Shown here piece by piece: positions 41,712-52,326 of a stretch of 64,000 bases of DNA. Origin of the DNA: Bradyrhizobium_A sp052115025 (GTDB lineage: Bacteria; Pseudomonadota; Alphaproteobacteria; Rhizobiales; Xanthobacteraceae); assembly GCF_052115025.1 (NCBI RefSeq), contig NZ_JBFRFW010000017.1, forward strand, positions 62,001 through 126,000. The letters are read 5' to 3'. A program made the translations under genes and the position numbers. Positions within the stretch are counted from its first letter, which is position 1, and each line of letters begins with the position of its first letter. The notes beneath the pieces were generated by a model. It was not told where the DNA came from. It did not search any database and saw nothing but the letters and a program-made list of their open reading frames with translations.

Positions 41712-43403
41712 GTGGACCGCATCTGGCTGAAGCACTATCCCGCTGGCGTTCCCGCCGACGTCGATGTCACCCAATACGCCTCGCTTGTCGCCCTGCTCGA
41801 GGAAAGTTTCGCCAAATTTCGCGACCGCAAGGCCTTCATCTGCATGGACAAGGCGATCACCTATGGCGAGCTCGACGAGATGTCGGTCGCCCTCGGCGCC
41901 TACCTGCAGAGCAAAGGGCTGCAGAAGGGCGCCCGCGTCGCCATCATGATGCCGAACGTGCTGCAGAATCCGGTGACGACGGCCGCCGTGCTGCGCGCCG
42001 GCTACACCGTTGTCAACGTCAACCCACTCTACACGCCCCGCGAGCTCGAGCATCAGCTCCAGGATTCCGGCGCTGAAGCCATCGTGCTGCTGGAGAATTT
42101 CGCCACCACCGTGCAGAAGGTATTGCCGCATACCGGCGTCAAGCACGTGATCGTCGGCAGCATGGGCGACCTGCTCGGCTTCAAGGGCGTGATCGTCAAT
42201 TTCGTGGTGCGCCGGGTGAAGAAGATGGTGCCGGCGTTCGCACTGCCGACCGCGGTGTCATTCAACGACGCGCTGGCCGCGGGTCGCCAGCTCAAGCTCA
42301 CCAAGCCTGCGATCGGCCCCGACGACGTTGCGTTCCTGCAATACACCGGCGGCACGACCGGCGTCTCGAAGGGCGCCACCCTGCTCCATCGCAACATCGT
42401 CGCCAACGTGCTGCAGAACGACGCATGGTTGCAGCCGGCGCTGCGCAAGCCACCAGTGGTCGACCAGCTGTTTATCGTCTGCGCGCTGCCGCTCTACCAC
42501 ATCTTCGCGCTGACGGCGTGCTACCTGCTGGCGGTCCGCGCCGGCGGCGTCAACCTGCTGATCCCCAATCCGCGCGACATCGGCGGCTTCATCAAGGAGC
42601 TGCAGAAATACGAGGTCCACAGCTTCCCGGCCGTGAACACGCTGTACAACGCGCTGCTGCAGCATCCCGACTTCAAGAAGATCGACTTCTCCAAGTTCAA
42701 GATCTGCTTCGGTGGCGGCATGGCCGTGCAGAAGCCGGTCGCCGAAGCCTGGCTGAAGACCACCGGCTGCCCGCTCTCGGAAGGCTATGGCCTTTCGGAA
42801 ACCTCGCCGACGCTGACCTGCAATCCCGCCGACACCGACCGCTTCAGCGGCTCGATCGGGCTTCCCATGCCGTCGACCTACCTGTCGATCCGTGACGATG
42901 ACAACAACGAGGTGCCGCTCGGCGAGGCCGGCGAGATCTGTGCCAAGGGCCCGCAGGTGATGATCGGTTACTGGAACCGGCCGGAGGAAACCGCGAAGGT
43001 GATGACGACGGACGGCTACTTCCGCACCGGCGACATCGGCGTCATGGATGCCGACGGCTTCACCAAGATCGTGGACCGCAAGAAGGACATGATCCTGGTG
43101 TCGGGCTTCAATGTCTATCCAAACGAGGTTGAGGAAGTCATCGCCGGCCATCCGGGCGTGCTCGAATGCGCTGTCATCGGCGTACCCGACGAGAAATCGA
43201 CGGAAGCGGTGAAGGCTTTCGTGGTGAAGAAGGATCCCAACGTCACCGCCCAGGACATCATCAAGTTCGCGGCCACCCAGCTCACCAACTACAAGGTGCC
43301 CAAGCAGATCGAGTTCAGGACCGAGCTGCCGAAAACCAATGTCGGCAAGATCCTGCGCCGCGAGCTGCGCGACGACAAGCCGAAGATGGCGGCCGCAAGC
43401 TGA
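41712..43403 (+). CDS. fadD: Long-chain-fatty-acid-CoA ligase
   Basis: 563 residues from GTG 41712, with GGGGGAG six bases upstream. FadD-type motifs: YTGGTTGVSKG (211-221), EGYGLSETSPTLTCNP, and FRTGDIGVMDADGFTKIVDR followed by KKDMILVSGFNVYPNEVEE; the C-terminal Lys lies in KTNVGKILRREL. It activates imported fatty acids for beta-oxidation. This is closer to canonical E. coli FadD than the ligase at 16347-18092. The DUF924 gene follows after 28 bp and is probably co-transcribed. Confidence 0.94.
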   Translation: MDRIWLKHYPAGVPADVDVTQYASLVALLEESFAKFRDRKAFICMDKAITYGELDEMSVALGAYLQSKGLQKGARVAIMMPNVLQNPVTTAAVLRAGYTVVNVNPLYTPRELEHQLQDSGAEAIVLLENFATTVQKVLPHTGVKHVIVGSMGDLLGFKGVIVNFVVRRVKKMVPAFALPTAVSFNDALAAGRQLKLTKPAIGPDDVAFLQYTGGTTGVSKGATLLHRNIVANVLQNDAWLQPALRKPPVVDQLFIVCALPLYHIFALTACYLLAVRAGGVNLLIPNPRDIGGFIKELQKYEVHSFPAVNTLYNALLQHPDFKKIDFSKFKICFGGGMAVQKPVAEAWLKTTGCPLSEGYGLSETSPTLTCNPADTDRFSGSIGLPMPSTYLSIRDDDNNEVPLGEAGEICAKGPQVMIGYWNRPEETAKVMTTDGYFRTGDIGVMDADGFTKIVDRKKDMILVSGFNVYPNEVEEVIAGHPGVLECAVIGVPDEKSTEAVKAFVVKKDPNVTAQDIIKFAATQLTNYKVPKQIEFRTELPKTNVGKILRRELRDDKPKMAAAS

Positions 43404-43431
43404 GGCGCTTGCGGACGACGGGCAGCCGGCC

Positions 43432-43986
43432 ATGAGCGGGGGGCACGAGATCGGCCCCGCCGATGTGCTGGCATTCTGGCGGGATGCTGGTGCCGACCGC
43501 TGGTTCGCCCGCGACGACGGCTTCGACGCGGCGATCACGGCGCAGTTTCGTGCCCTGTGGGAGCGTGCCAGCCGCGGTGAACTCGCCGACTGGGAGACGA
43601 GCGATGACGGCACGCTCGCGCTGGTGATCGTGCTCGACCAGTTCCCGCGCAACATGTTCCGTGACGATGCCCGAGCATTTTCCAGTGATGCCTCGGCGCG
43701 CGACGTGGCACGGCGGGCGCTCGGGCGCGCCGTCGACCAGCGCATCGAGCCGGACCTGCGGGCCTTCCTCTACATGCCCTTCATGCATTCGGAAGATCCC
43801 GCCGATCAGCGGGCCTGCGTCAACTTGTTCCAGGCACACGGCGATCCGGACAATCTAAAATACGCCGAGATCCACGCTGACATCATCGACCGCTTTGGAC
43901 GCTTTCCCCACCGCAACCGCGTACTCAACCGGGTGATGACCTCCGAGGAACAGTCGTTTCTGGACAGCGGCGGTTTCTCCGGTTGA
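43432..43986 (+). CDS. DUF924 family protein
   Basis: 184 residues from ATG 43432; the frame is open from 43339 inside fadD. DUF924 hallmarks are present: VLAFWRDAGADRWFARDDGF, LALVIVLDQFPRNMFRDDAR, YMPFMHSEDPADQRACVNLF and HADIIDRFGRFPHRNRVLNR. It is an all-helical TPR-like fold of unknown function. It lies between fadD and the tricarboxylate transporter operon. Confidence 0.9.
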   Translation: MSGGHEIGPADVLAFWRDAGADRWFARDDGFDAAITAQFRALWERASRGELADWETSDDGTLALVIVLDQFPRNMFRDDARAFSSDASARDVARRALGRAVDQRIEPDLRAFLYMPFMHSEDPADQRACVNLFQAHGDPDNLKYAEIHADIIDRFGRFPHRNRVLNRVMTSEEQSFLDSGGFSG

Positions 43987-44050
43987 AATTTTCAGAAACA
44001 TAACTAGCAGGTCGCCGCCCGGCAGGCTGCGCCCGCCGGGAGGATACCCC

Positions 44051-45034
44051 ATGAGTTCATTTGCCCTGCGCCTGTCCGGCGCCTTCGTCGCGCTATGTCT
44101 GTCGGCTGGCGCATTCGGCGGCGGAGCGCCCGCCCTCGCGCAACAGCTCGAACTCAAGCTGATGGCGCCGGCTGCCCCGGGCGGTGGCTGGGACCAGACC
44201 GCCCGCGCCATGCAGCAGGCGCTGGTCACCGCAGGCATTGCCCGCAGCGTCCAGGTCACCAACGTCGCCGGCGCCGGCGGCAGCGTCGGCATCGCCCAGT
44301 TCGTCAATGGCGCGAAGGGCGACGGCAACCAATTGATGGTCAACGGCTTCGTCATGGTGGGCGCGCTGGCCATGAACAAGTCGCCGGTCACTCTCGACCA
44401 GGTGACGCCGATCGCCCGACTGACCGAGGAAACCCAGGTCATCGTCGTGCCGGCCAGTTCGCCGATCAAGACCGCGCAGGACCTCGCCGCCGCGCTCAAG
44501 GCCGACATCGCCAAGGTCACGTTCGCCGGCGGCTCGGCCGGCGGCGTCGACCATGTCATGGCGGCGCTGTTTGCCGGCACCGTGGGCGCAGACGCCAGGA
44601 AGGTGAACTACATTCCCTTCTCCGGCGGCGGCGAGTCCCTCGCCGCCATTCTCGGCGCCAAGGTCACCGCCGGCATCTCCGGCTTCAGCGAGTACGAGGG
44701 CCAGATCAAGTCCGGCAAGCTGCGCGCGCTCGGCGTCACCTCCGAGAAGCGCCTGCCCGGCGTCGACATCCCCACCTTCAAGGAGCAGGGCATCGACCTC
44801 GTGCTGGCGAACTGGCGCTCGGTGGTCGCGGCTCCCGGCATCACGCCGGAGCAGCGCAAGGTGCTCGCCGACGCGGTGGAGAAGATGGTCAGGTCCGACG
44901 CCTGGAAGGAGACGCTGAAGCAGAAGGGCTGGGACGATGCCTATCTCGGCGGCGACGCGTTCGCGGACTTTCTGAAGAGGGAGACCGTGCGCGTCACCGA
45001 CGTGCTCAAGTCGATCGGCCTCGTCAAATCGTGA
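44051..45034 (+). CDS. tctC: Tripartite tricarboxylate transporter substrate-binding protein (Bug family)
   Basis: 327 residues from ATG 44051 (GGGAGGA upstream). A signal peptide ends near ALAQQ (about residue 33). The Bug fold is shown by LKLMAPAAPGGGWDQTARAM, VTNVAGAGGSVGIAQFVNG and FAGGSAGGVDHVMAALFAGT. It captures a carboxylate in the periplasm for the TctA/TctB permease encoded directly downstream. The carboxylate cannot be predicted: citrate, tricarballylate and aromatic acids are all known for the family. Confidence 0.93.
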   Translation: MSSFALRLSGAFVALCLSAGAFGGGAPALAQQLELKLMAPAAPGGGWDQTARAMQQALVTAGIARSVQVTNVAGAGGSVGIAQFVNGAKGDGNQLMVNGFVMVGALAMNKSPVTLDQVTPIARLTEETQVIVVPASSPIKTAQDLAAALKADIAKVTFAGGSAGGVDHVMAALFAGTVGADARKVNYIPFSGGGESLAAILGAKVTAGISGFSEYEGQIKSGKLRALGVTSEKRLPGVDIPTFKEQGIDLVLANWRSVVAAPGITPEQRKVLADAVEKMVRSDAWKETLKQKGWDDAYLGGDAFADFLKRETVRVTDVLKSIGLVKS

Positions 45035-45041
45035 GCGCGGC

Positions 45042-45535
45042 ATGACCCTCGCCACCCCTCCGTCATCTGGGCCGACGCGCCATCGCGCCGATCCGGCCGG
45101 CATCGTGATTGCTGCGCTGCTCGCCGTCGTCGCGGGAATCCTCGTCTGGGATGCCAGCCGCCTGCAGGCCAACACCGTCTACGGCATGGGCCCGGAGGCG
45201 ATGCCGATCGTGATCGCTTGCGGGCTCGGCCTGCTTGCCATCGCCAACTTGCTCGACGCGCTCCGCGGCCAGCTGCCACCGCGCGAGAGCGCCGATCCGC
45301 GCGCCGTGCTGCTGATCCTCGGCGGCCTCGCCCTGCTGATCGCGATCATCGGCCTCGGCGGCGGCTTCATCTTCGCCACCACCGCGCTGTTCGTCGCCAC
45401 GTCCACCGCCTTCGGACGCCGCGCCCCCATGACCGACTTCGTCATCGCCTTCGTGCTGAGCCTCCTGATCTACCTCGCCTTCGACCGCCTGCTGACGCTG
45501 AGCCTTCCCGCAGGCCCGCTGGAAAGGCTGCTGTG

Positions 45536-45536
<1 letters not shown>
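45042..45536 (+). CDS. tctB: Tripartite tricarboxylate transporter TctB subunit
   Basis: 164 residues, four hydrophobic helices, starting 7 bp after the tctC stop. Features shared with TctB are VIAALLAVVAGILVWDASRL with NTVYGMGPEAMP and a GGFIFATTALFVATSTAFGR core. It is the small membrane subunit of the transporter. Its stop overlaps the tctA start by 1 bp (TGATG). Confidence 0.9.
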
Positions 45537-47035
<1,499 letters not shown>

Positions 47036-47125
47036 GAACCTGGTTCCCCGCCCGCGGGGCTCCAACCGATTCTTAACGAAGGGTTGATAGACCTCGCCGC
47101 AAGCGGGCCGGCGGGGTGAACGACT

Positions 47126-48502
47126 TTGGCTGTGATCGAAACAGAAACGACGACACTGGACCGGACGAGCCTGCTGGCGCGGGTGCGCGCGCTGTTCAGC
47201 GGCGGCTCGCACGAAGCCTCCGTCACCAAGCGGCTCGCCGGCACCGTGTTCATCATCCGTGTGTTCAGCGCCGGCCTTGCCTACTTCTCCCAGGTGCTGC
47301 TCGCCCGGTGGATGGGCGGCTCCGACTACGGCGTCTATGTCTACGCCTGGACGTGGGTGTTGCTGCTCGGCTGCATGATGGACTTGGGCATCGCCGGATC
47401 CGCCCAGAAGCTCATTCCCGAATACCGCGCTGCCGGCCAGACCGCGCTGCTGCGCGGCTTCCTGTCCGGATCGCGCTGGCTGACATTTGCCGTCGCCATC
47501 GTGTTCGCCCTGCTCGCGGCTGGCCTGGTCTGGCTGCTGTCGCCATGGATCGGCGCCGACACCGTGGTGCCGCTCTATGTCGGCTGCCTGACGCTGCCCG
47601 CCTTCGTGGTGGCCAACGTGCAGGACGGCCTCGCGCGCTCACACGACTGGATGCGCCTCGGCCTGATGCCGCAGTTCGTGGTGCGGCAGTCGCTGATCAT
47701 CGGCTTCACCGCCGGCGCTCTTGGCCTCGGCTTCCAGCTCACGGCCACCGAAGCCATGCTGGCGAGCGCGGCGGCGGTGTGGATCGCCATGACCGGTCAA
47801 ATGATCGCCCTGAACCGCCGCCTCGCCACCACGGTCGAGCCCGGGCCGAAGACCCACGACGTGCCGGGCTGGCTCGCGGTGTCGCTGCCGATCCTGCTGG
47901 TCGAGAGCTTCTACCTGCTGCTGTCCTACACCGACGTGCTGATGCTGCAGCAGTTCCGCTCCTCCGAGGAGGTCGGCGTCTACTTCGCCGTGGTCAAGAC
48001 GCTGGCGCTGGTGTCGTTCATCCACTACGCGATGTCGGCCGTGACGGCCCATCGCTTCACCCAGTACCATGCGTCCGGCGACACCGAACGGCTGTCGGCC
48101 TACGTCGCCTACGCGATCAAGTGGACGTTCTGGCCCTCACTCGTGGCCACCCTCGTCCTGCTCGCGCTCGGCAAGCCACTGCTGTGGCTGTTCGGCGCCC
48201 AGTTCACCGGCGGCTACGGCATCATGTTCGTCGCCGCCATCGGCCTTGTCGTCCGCGCCGCCATCGGCCCGGTGGAGCGGCTGCTCAACATGCTCGGCCA
48301 CCAGCACTACTGCGCGATGGCCTATGCCACCTCGTTCGCGATGAACGTGCTGCTGTGCTTCATGCTGGTGCCGCGCTACGGCGGCTACGGCGCGGCGGCC
48401 TCGACCTCGCTGTCGCTGGTATTCGAGACGGTGCTGCTGTTCTGGATCACCCGCCGCCGCCTTGGCCTGCATGTGTTCGTGTTCGGCAAAGCGTCACGCT
48501 GA
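47126..48502 (+). CDS. Polysaccharide/oligosaccharide flippase-like (MVF/Wzx superfamily) membrane protein
   Basis: 458 residues from TTG 47126 with GGGGTG seven bases upstream; GTG 47132 is an alternative. Twelve or more hydrophobic helices, with LAGTVFIIRVFSAGLAYFSQ then VLLARWMGGSDYGVYVYAWT typical of Wzx/RfbX-type lipid-linked oligosaccharide flippases. It would translocate an undecaprenyl-linked glycan. No glycosyltransferase or polymerase is adjacent, so the glycan is unknown. A near-match to the CtrA box (TTAA-N7-TTGA, 47073-47087) lies upstream. Confidence 0.85.
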   Translation: MAVIETETTTLDRTSLLARVRALFSGGSHEASVTKRLAGTVFIIRVFSAGLAYFSQVLLARWMGGSDYGVYVYAWTWVLLLGCMMDLGIAGSAQKLIPEYRAAGQTALLRGFLSGSRWLTFAVAIVFALLAAGLVWLLSPWIGADTVVPLYVGCLTLPAFVVANVQDGLARSHDWMRLGLMPQFVVRQSLIIGFTAGALGLGFQLTATEAMLASAAAVWIAMTGQMIALNRRLATTVEPGPKTHDVPGWLAVSLPILLVESFYLLLSYTDVLMLQQFRSSEEVGVYFAVVKTLALVSFIHYAMSAVTAHRFTQYHASGDTERLSAYVAYAIKWTFWPSLVATLVLLALGKPLLWLFGAQFTGGYGIMFVAAIGLVVRAAIGPVERLLNMLGHQHYCAMAYATSFAMNVLLCFMLVPRYGGYGAAASTSLSLVFETVLLFWITRRRLGLHVFVFGKASR

Positions 48503-48522
48503 TTTTCCGCGAACGGAACGCA

Positions 48523-48553
48523 AAGGCCTGCCCCGTTATCCGGGGCAGGCCTT
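48523..48553. terminator. Bidirectional terminator between flippase and bdhA
   Basis: AAGGCCTGCCCCG (48523-48535) pairs perfectly with CGGGGCAGGCCTT (48541-48553) around a five-base loop in the 82-bp convergent gap. It can serve both strands. Confidence 0.85.
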
Positions 48554-48584
48554 GGCATTTCAGGGCTCGCTCGGAGCGTTGCGC

Positions 48585-49373
48585 TTATTCGGCAGTCCAG
48601 CCGCCGTCGATCGACAGATTGGCGCCGGTGATCTGGGCCGCGTCGTCGCCGCACAGGTAGAGCGCCAGCGAAGCGACCTGGTCGGCGGTGACGAACTCCT
48701 TGGTCGGCTGCGCGTCCAGCAGCACGTCGTTGATGACCTGCTCCTTGGTCAGATTGCGTGCCTTCATCGTCTCCGGGATCTGGCGCTCGACCAGCGGCGT
48801 CCAGACATAGCCGGGACTGATGCAGTTGCAGGTGATCTTGGAGGTCGCGACTTCCAGCGCCACCGTCTTGGTCAGGCCGGCGATGCCATGTTTCGCTGAC
48901 ACATAGGCCGACTTGAACGGCGAGGCCACCAGCGAGTGGGCGGACGCGGTGTTGATGATGCGGCCCCACTGGCGCTTCTTCATGCCGGGCACCGCGGCAC
49001 GGATCGCATGGAACGCGGCCGACAGGTTGATGGCGATGATCGCGTCCCACTTCTCGATCGGGAATTCCTCGACCGGCGACACGAACTGGATGCCGGCGTT
49101 GTTGACGAGGATATCAACCGAGCCGAAGGTCTTTTCGCCGAGCGCGACGAATTCGGCGATCTCCACCGGCTTGGTCATGTCGGCGGGCGAATAGACGCAC
49201 TTGACGCCGAAATCGGTCTCGATCGCCGAGCGTTCCTTCTCGATGTCGGCGATATTGCCCATGCCGTTGATGACGATGTTCGCTCCGGCTTTTGCCATCG
49301 CGCGCGCAATCGCAAGCCCGATGCCGCTGGTCGATCCGGTGACCGCCGCCGTCCTGCCTTTCAAGTTCGCCAT
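48585..49373 (-). CDS. bdhA: 3-hydroxybutyrate dehydrogenase (SDR family)
   Basis: 262 residues from ATG 49373, AAAGGAG seven bases upstream; the adjacent ATG at 49376 is also possible. The enzyme oxidises D-3-hydroxybutyrate to acetoacetate with NAD in polyhydroxybutyrate breakdown. SDR features: cofactor motif TGSTSGIG (12-19), NNAG (91-94), catalytic S144, Y157 and K161 in YVSAK. The sequence HSLVASPFKSAYVSAKHGIA is diagnostic for this dehydrogenase. The gene lies right after a patatin-like lipase gene, whose stop is 4 bp upstream of the bdhA start, a pairing common in Bradyrhizobium relatives. Confidence 0.94.
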   Translation of the reverse strand: MANLKGRTAAVTGSTSGIGLAIARAMAKAGANIVINGMGNIADIEKERSAIETDFGVKCVYSPADMTKPVEIAEFVALGEKTFGSVDILVNNAGIQFVSPVEEFPIEKWDAIIAINLSAAFHAIRAAVPGMKKRQWGRIINTASAHSLVASPFKSAYVSAKHGIAGLTKTVALEVATSKITCNCISPGYVWTPLVERQIPETMKARNLTKEQVINDVLLDAQPTKEFVTADQVASLALYLCGDDAAQITGANLSIDGGWTAE

Positions 49374-49377
49374 CATC

Positions 49378-50547
49378 TCACTCCTTTGTGTCATCCGGCG
49401 TGAGGGGTTCATCGCCGATGAGATCGTAGGTCACCATGGTCTCGCCGTTCTGCGGCCGCTGCAGCCATTCCGGATGGCGCATCGAGCAGTCGACGTCGTG
49501 CTCGCCGGCCGCCCAGTGCTCACGCATGGCGAAATTCGAGAAATCGTAGTCCTTCGACGACGTCTCGAAATTCTTGCTCTTGTAGATCAGGTGGACCACC
49601 GTGACGGTGTTCTCCTTGGCCGCCTCGTTGAGCAGGGCGACGTCGGGATCGTTCCTGAGATTCACCGGCAGCTTGGCAATCAGGTTGCGCAGCGCCAGAC
49701 GGGTGTTGTGAATCCGCTTGTTCATGTCGGTGTTCAACCGCGTGCGGCTGGAATAGCGGATGTCCTTTTCACGTTCCGCTGCCTCGAGCAATGTCGAGGG
49801 TAGCCGCCCGCGCGCACTGAACAGATCGACCTGGAAGATCAGTAGGTCGGTTCGCGTTTCCTGATCGAGCACATAGTCGAGCGGGGTGTTGGAGGCGACG
49901 CCGCCGTCCCAGTAATATTCGCCGTCGATCTCGATGGCGGGAAAACCCGGCGGCAGTGCCCCCGACGCCATGATGTGCTCGGGCCGGATCTCCTGGCGGG
50001 CATTGTCGAAGTAGGTGAAGTTGCCGGTCTTGACATTGACAGCGCCGACGCTCAGTCGCGTCTTCTTGGCATTGATGCGGTCGAAGTCGACCAGCCGCTC
50101 CAGCGTCTCGCGCAGCGGCGCAGTGTCATAGAAGCTCAGCGACTGCTCGCTGCCTGCAGGCCACAGCAGCGCCGGCGGAATTCGCGGCATGAAGAAGCCG
50201 GGGACACCGAAGGTTGCGATCAGCGCCGCACTGGTTTCGTTGAAGGCGAGGCGCGCACGATCGCCGCCGATCAGCGGCTGCCAGGGAACGGGTGACGACA
50301 CCAGCTCCCAGAACTCCCGCAACCGCGCCAGCCGCTTCTCCCGGGGATTGCCGGCGATGATCGCGGAATTGATCGCTCCAATGGAGATACCGGCGACCCA
50401 GTCCGGCTCGAAGTCATGGCGGCAGAGCGACTGATAGGCGCCCGCCTGGTATGATCCCAGGGCGCCGCCACCCTGCAACACAAGAATGCGCTGGGCTTGT
50501 GCGGGCGTTTTGGCGTCAGACGGCGACGAGGACGTGAGCGTATCCAT
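49378..50547 (-). CDS. Patatin-like phospholipase family protein
   Basis: 389 residues from ATG 50547; a TTG at 50556 is also in frame. Catalytic elements: oxyanion hole GGGALG (26-31), nucleophile S55 in GISIG (53-57), and the Asp of DGGVAS (near residue 205). The C-terminal portion matches the DUF3734 extension found in such proteins (VTVVHLIYKSKNFETSSKDY). It is co-transcribed with bdhA, so a role in releasing hydroxybutyrate from polyhydroxybutyrate, or in lipid turnover, is suggested. The bdhA ribosome-binding site lies inside its last codons. Confidence 0.9.
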   Translation of the reverse strand: MDTLTSSSPSDAKTPAQAQRILVLQGGGALGSYQAGAYQSLCRHDFEPDWVAGISIGAINSAIIAGNPREKRLARLREFWELVSSPVPWQPLIGGDRARLAFNETSAALIATFGVPGFFMPRIPPALLWPAGSEQSLSFYDTAPLRETLERLVDFDRINAKKTRLSVGAVNVKTGNFTYFDNARQEIRPEHIMASGALPPGFPAIEIDGEYYWDGGVASNTPLDYVLDQETRTDLLIFQVDLFSARGRLPSTLLEAAEREKDIRYSSRTRLNTDMNKRIHNTRLALRNLIAKLPVNLRNDPDVALLNEAAKENTVTVVHLIYKSKNFETSSKDYDFSNFAMREHWAAGEHDVDCSMRHPEWLQRPQNGETMVTYDLIGDEPLTPDDTKE

Positions 50548-50642
50548 GAAGGCCAATGAATGAATGTTTCAGGCGGATCTCAGCGTGGCGTCAGTTCCCC
50601 ATGCCGTCAATCAGCTCCGGCCAAAATGGTTTCAAACCAAGG

Positions 50643-51161
50643 TTATCGGGCGTCGGGTGCCGCCAGAACGAGCGCCCAGAACACTTTGTATTTGGTATTT
50701 GGAGCATAACTCGCGGCAATGCCCAATTTTGTGACACCACCGTTCAACATGTTGGCCTTGTGCGGCGGGGAGTCCCGCCAGCCCGAAAACGCTTCCGCGA
50801 GCGTATGATAGCCGGCCGACACGTTCTCGACCGCCACCTTGGCATCATAGCCGGAGGTCTTGATGCGCTGGCCGAGCGTCCCGACGACATTGTGATCGAG
50901 CTTGTTGCGCGTCGCCATGGCCATCGCCTGGGCTTCCGCTACCTGCATCAGCACCGGGTCGACCTCGACCGCGCCAAGACCATTGTTGTGCCGATAGCCG
51001 GAGATCATCGAGGCGGCCACCGCCGCATCCACCTTCGCGCCGCCATGGGCCATGCTCAGATAGAAGGCAGGCTGTTCCGCCGGAATGTCCCGATCGCTGG
51101 CGCAGCCGCCCAGCAGAAAGACCCCAGCAAGAACCGAGACCGCGATCGTCGCGCGCAACAT
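50643..51161 (-). CDS. CAP/SCP-domain lipoprotein
   Basis: 172 residues from ATG 51161. The lipoprotein signal MLRATIAVSVLAGVFLLGGC puts the acylated Cys at residue 20. The CAP domain (about 50-170) has SGYRHNNGLGAVEVDPVLMQ, the His of KLDHNVVGTLGQR, the ENVSAGYHTLAEAFSGWRDS and SPPHKANMLNGGVTKLGIAA motifs seen in SCP-like extracellular proteins. It is anchored to a membrane facing the periplasm. The function is unknown. Confidence 0.9.
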   Translation of the reverse strand: MLRATIAVSVLAGVFLLGGCASDRDIPAEQPAFYLSMAHGGAKVDAAVAASMISGYRHNNGLGAVEVDPVLMQVAEAQAMAMATRNKLDHNVVGTLGQRIKTSGYDAKVAVENVSAGYHTLAEAFSGWRDSPPHKANMLNGGVTKLGIAASYAPNTKYKVFWALVLAAPDAR

Positions 51162-51276
51162 TCAGTCTACCCCCGCCCAAACCATCGACTCGGAGGGGGT
51201 TGTTGCACACCAACCGTGGCTGAAAAGTGAACGCCGACCGCCGGCAGCCGGCGCGGGGCCGGAACCGACGGAACAG

Positions 51277-52326
51277 TCAGGCCTGCGCGCCGAAGATCCG
51301 GTAGCGCTTGGGCTGCAGCCCGACGATGTCGCCGGGGCGCAGCTCGCGGTCGCGCGGCGCATCGATCTCGATCAGGGTCTCGTCGCCATTGGCCCGCAGC
51401 GCCACGTCGGCGCGCTGGGTCGGGCCGAACGCCCGCACATGCTTCACCGCGCCCTCCAGGGACCCCGAGCCGGCCGGACCGACGACGACGTCGTGGCGGC
51501 GGATGAACAACTTCGACGGGCCGGCCGCCGCGCCCTGCGACTGCAGGTCCAGCACCTTGTCGCCAAGCCGCAGCTGGCCGTCGACGACATCGACCGGCAG
51601 CACGATGGACTCGCCGATGAAGCCGTGAACGAAAGCGGTCGCCGGATTGTCGTAGACGTCGCTCGGCGAGCCGATCTGCTCGATCTTGCCCTTGTCCATC
51701 ACCACCACGCGGTTGGCGACTTCCAGCGCCTCCTCCTGGTCATGGGTGACGAAGATCGACGTGACATGGATCTCGTCGTGGAGCTGGCGCAGCCAGCGCC
51801 GCAGCTCCTTGCGGACCTTGGCGTCGAGCGCGCCGAACGGCTCGTCGAGGAGCAGGATGCGCGGCTCGATCGCCAGCGCGCGGGCCAGCGCGATGCGCTG
51901 GCGCTGGCCACCGGAGAGCTGGCTGGGATAGCGGTGGGCGAGCCAGTCGAGCTGCACGAGATCGAGCAGTTCCTTGACGCGCTTGCGGATGTCCGCCTCG
52001 CTCTTGCGCACGGCGCGCGGCTGCACGCGCAAGCCGAACGCCACGTTCTCGAACACGCTCATGTGACGAAACAGGGCGTAGTGCTGGAACACGAAGCCGA
52101 CATGGCGCTCGCCGGCGCCGCGCGACAGCGCGTCCTCGCCATCAAAGCTGACGGTGCCGGAATCCGGCCAGTCGAGGCCCGCGATGATCCGCAGCAACGA
52201 GGTCTTGCCGGATCCCGAGGGGCCGAGCAGCGCGAGCAGTTCGCCGGTGTCGACCTTGAGGTCGACATTGTCGAGCGCGGCAAATGCGCCGTACTTCTTT
52301 ACCAGGTTGCGGACTTCAATGGTCAC
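51277..52326 (-). CDS. cysA: Sulfate/thiosulfate ABC transporter ATP-binding protein
   Basis: 349 residues from GTG 52326. The nucleotide-binding domain has Walker A GPSGSGKTS (35-43), signature LSGGQRQR (about 137-144) and Walker B ILLDEPFGALD, followed by the TOBE-type regulatory C-terminal domain. CysA energises sulfate import through CysT and CysW. Its start overlaps the cysW stop by 11 bp. It is the last gene of the cysPTWA transporter operon. Confidence 0.95.
   Translation of the reverse strand: MTIEVRNLVKKYGAFAALDNVDLKVDTGELLALLGPSGSGKTSLLRIIAGLDWPDSGTVSFDGEDALSRGAGERHVGFVFQHYALFRHMSVFENVAFGLRVQPRAVRKSEADIRKRVKELLDLVQLDWLAHRYPSQLSGGQRQRIALARALAIEPRILLLDEPFGALDAKVRKELRRWLRQLHDEIHVTSIFVTHDQEEALEVANRVVVMDKGKIEQIGSPSDVYDNPATAFVHGFIGESIVLPVDVVDGQLRLGDKVLDLQSQGAAAGPSKLFIRRHDVVVGPAGSGSLEGAVKHVRAFGPTQRADVALRANGDETLIEIDAPRDRELRPGDIVGLQPKRYRIFGAQA

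Noticed and set aside
40152..42146. 664-codon minus-strand frame over the carboxypeptidase and fadD
   Set aside because: Antisense shadow of two genes with intact catalytic motifs.
51240..51256. GC hairpin after cysA as a terminator
   Set aside because: The CGCCGGC/GCCGGCG repeat has an almost zero loop and no T tract; such repeats are common by chance at this GC content.
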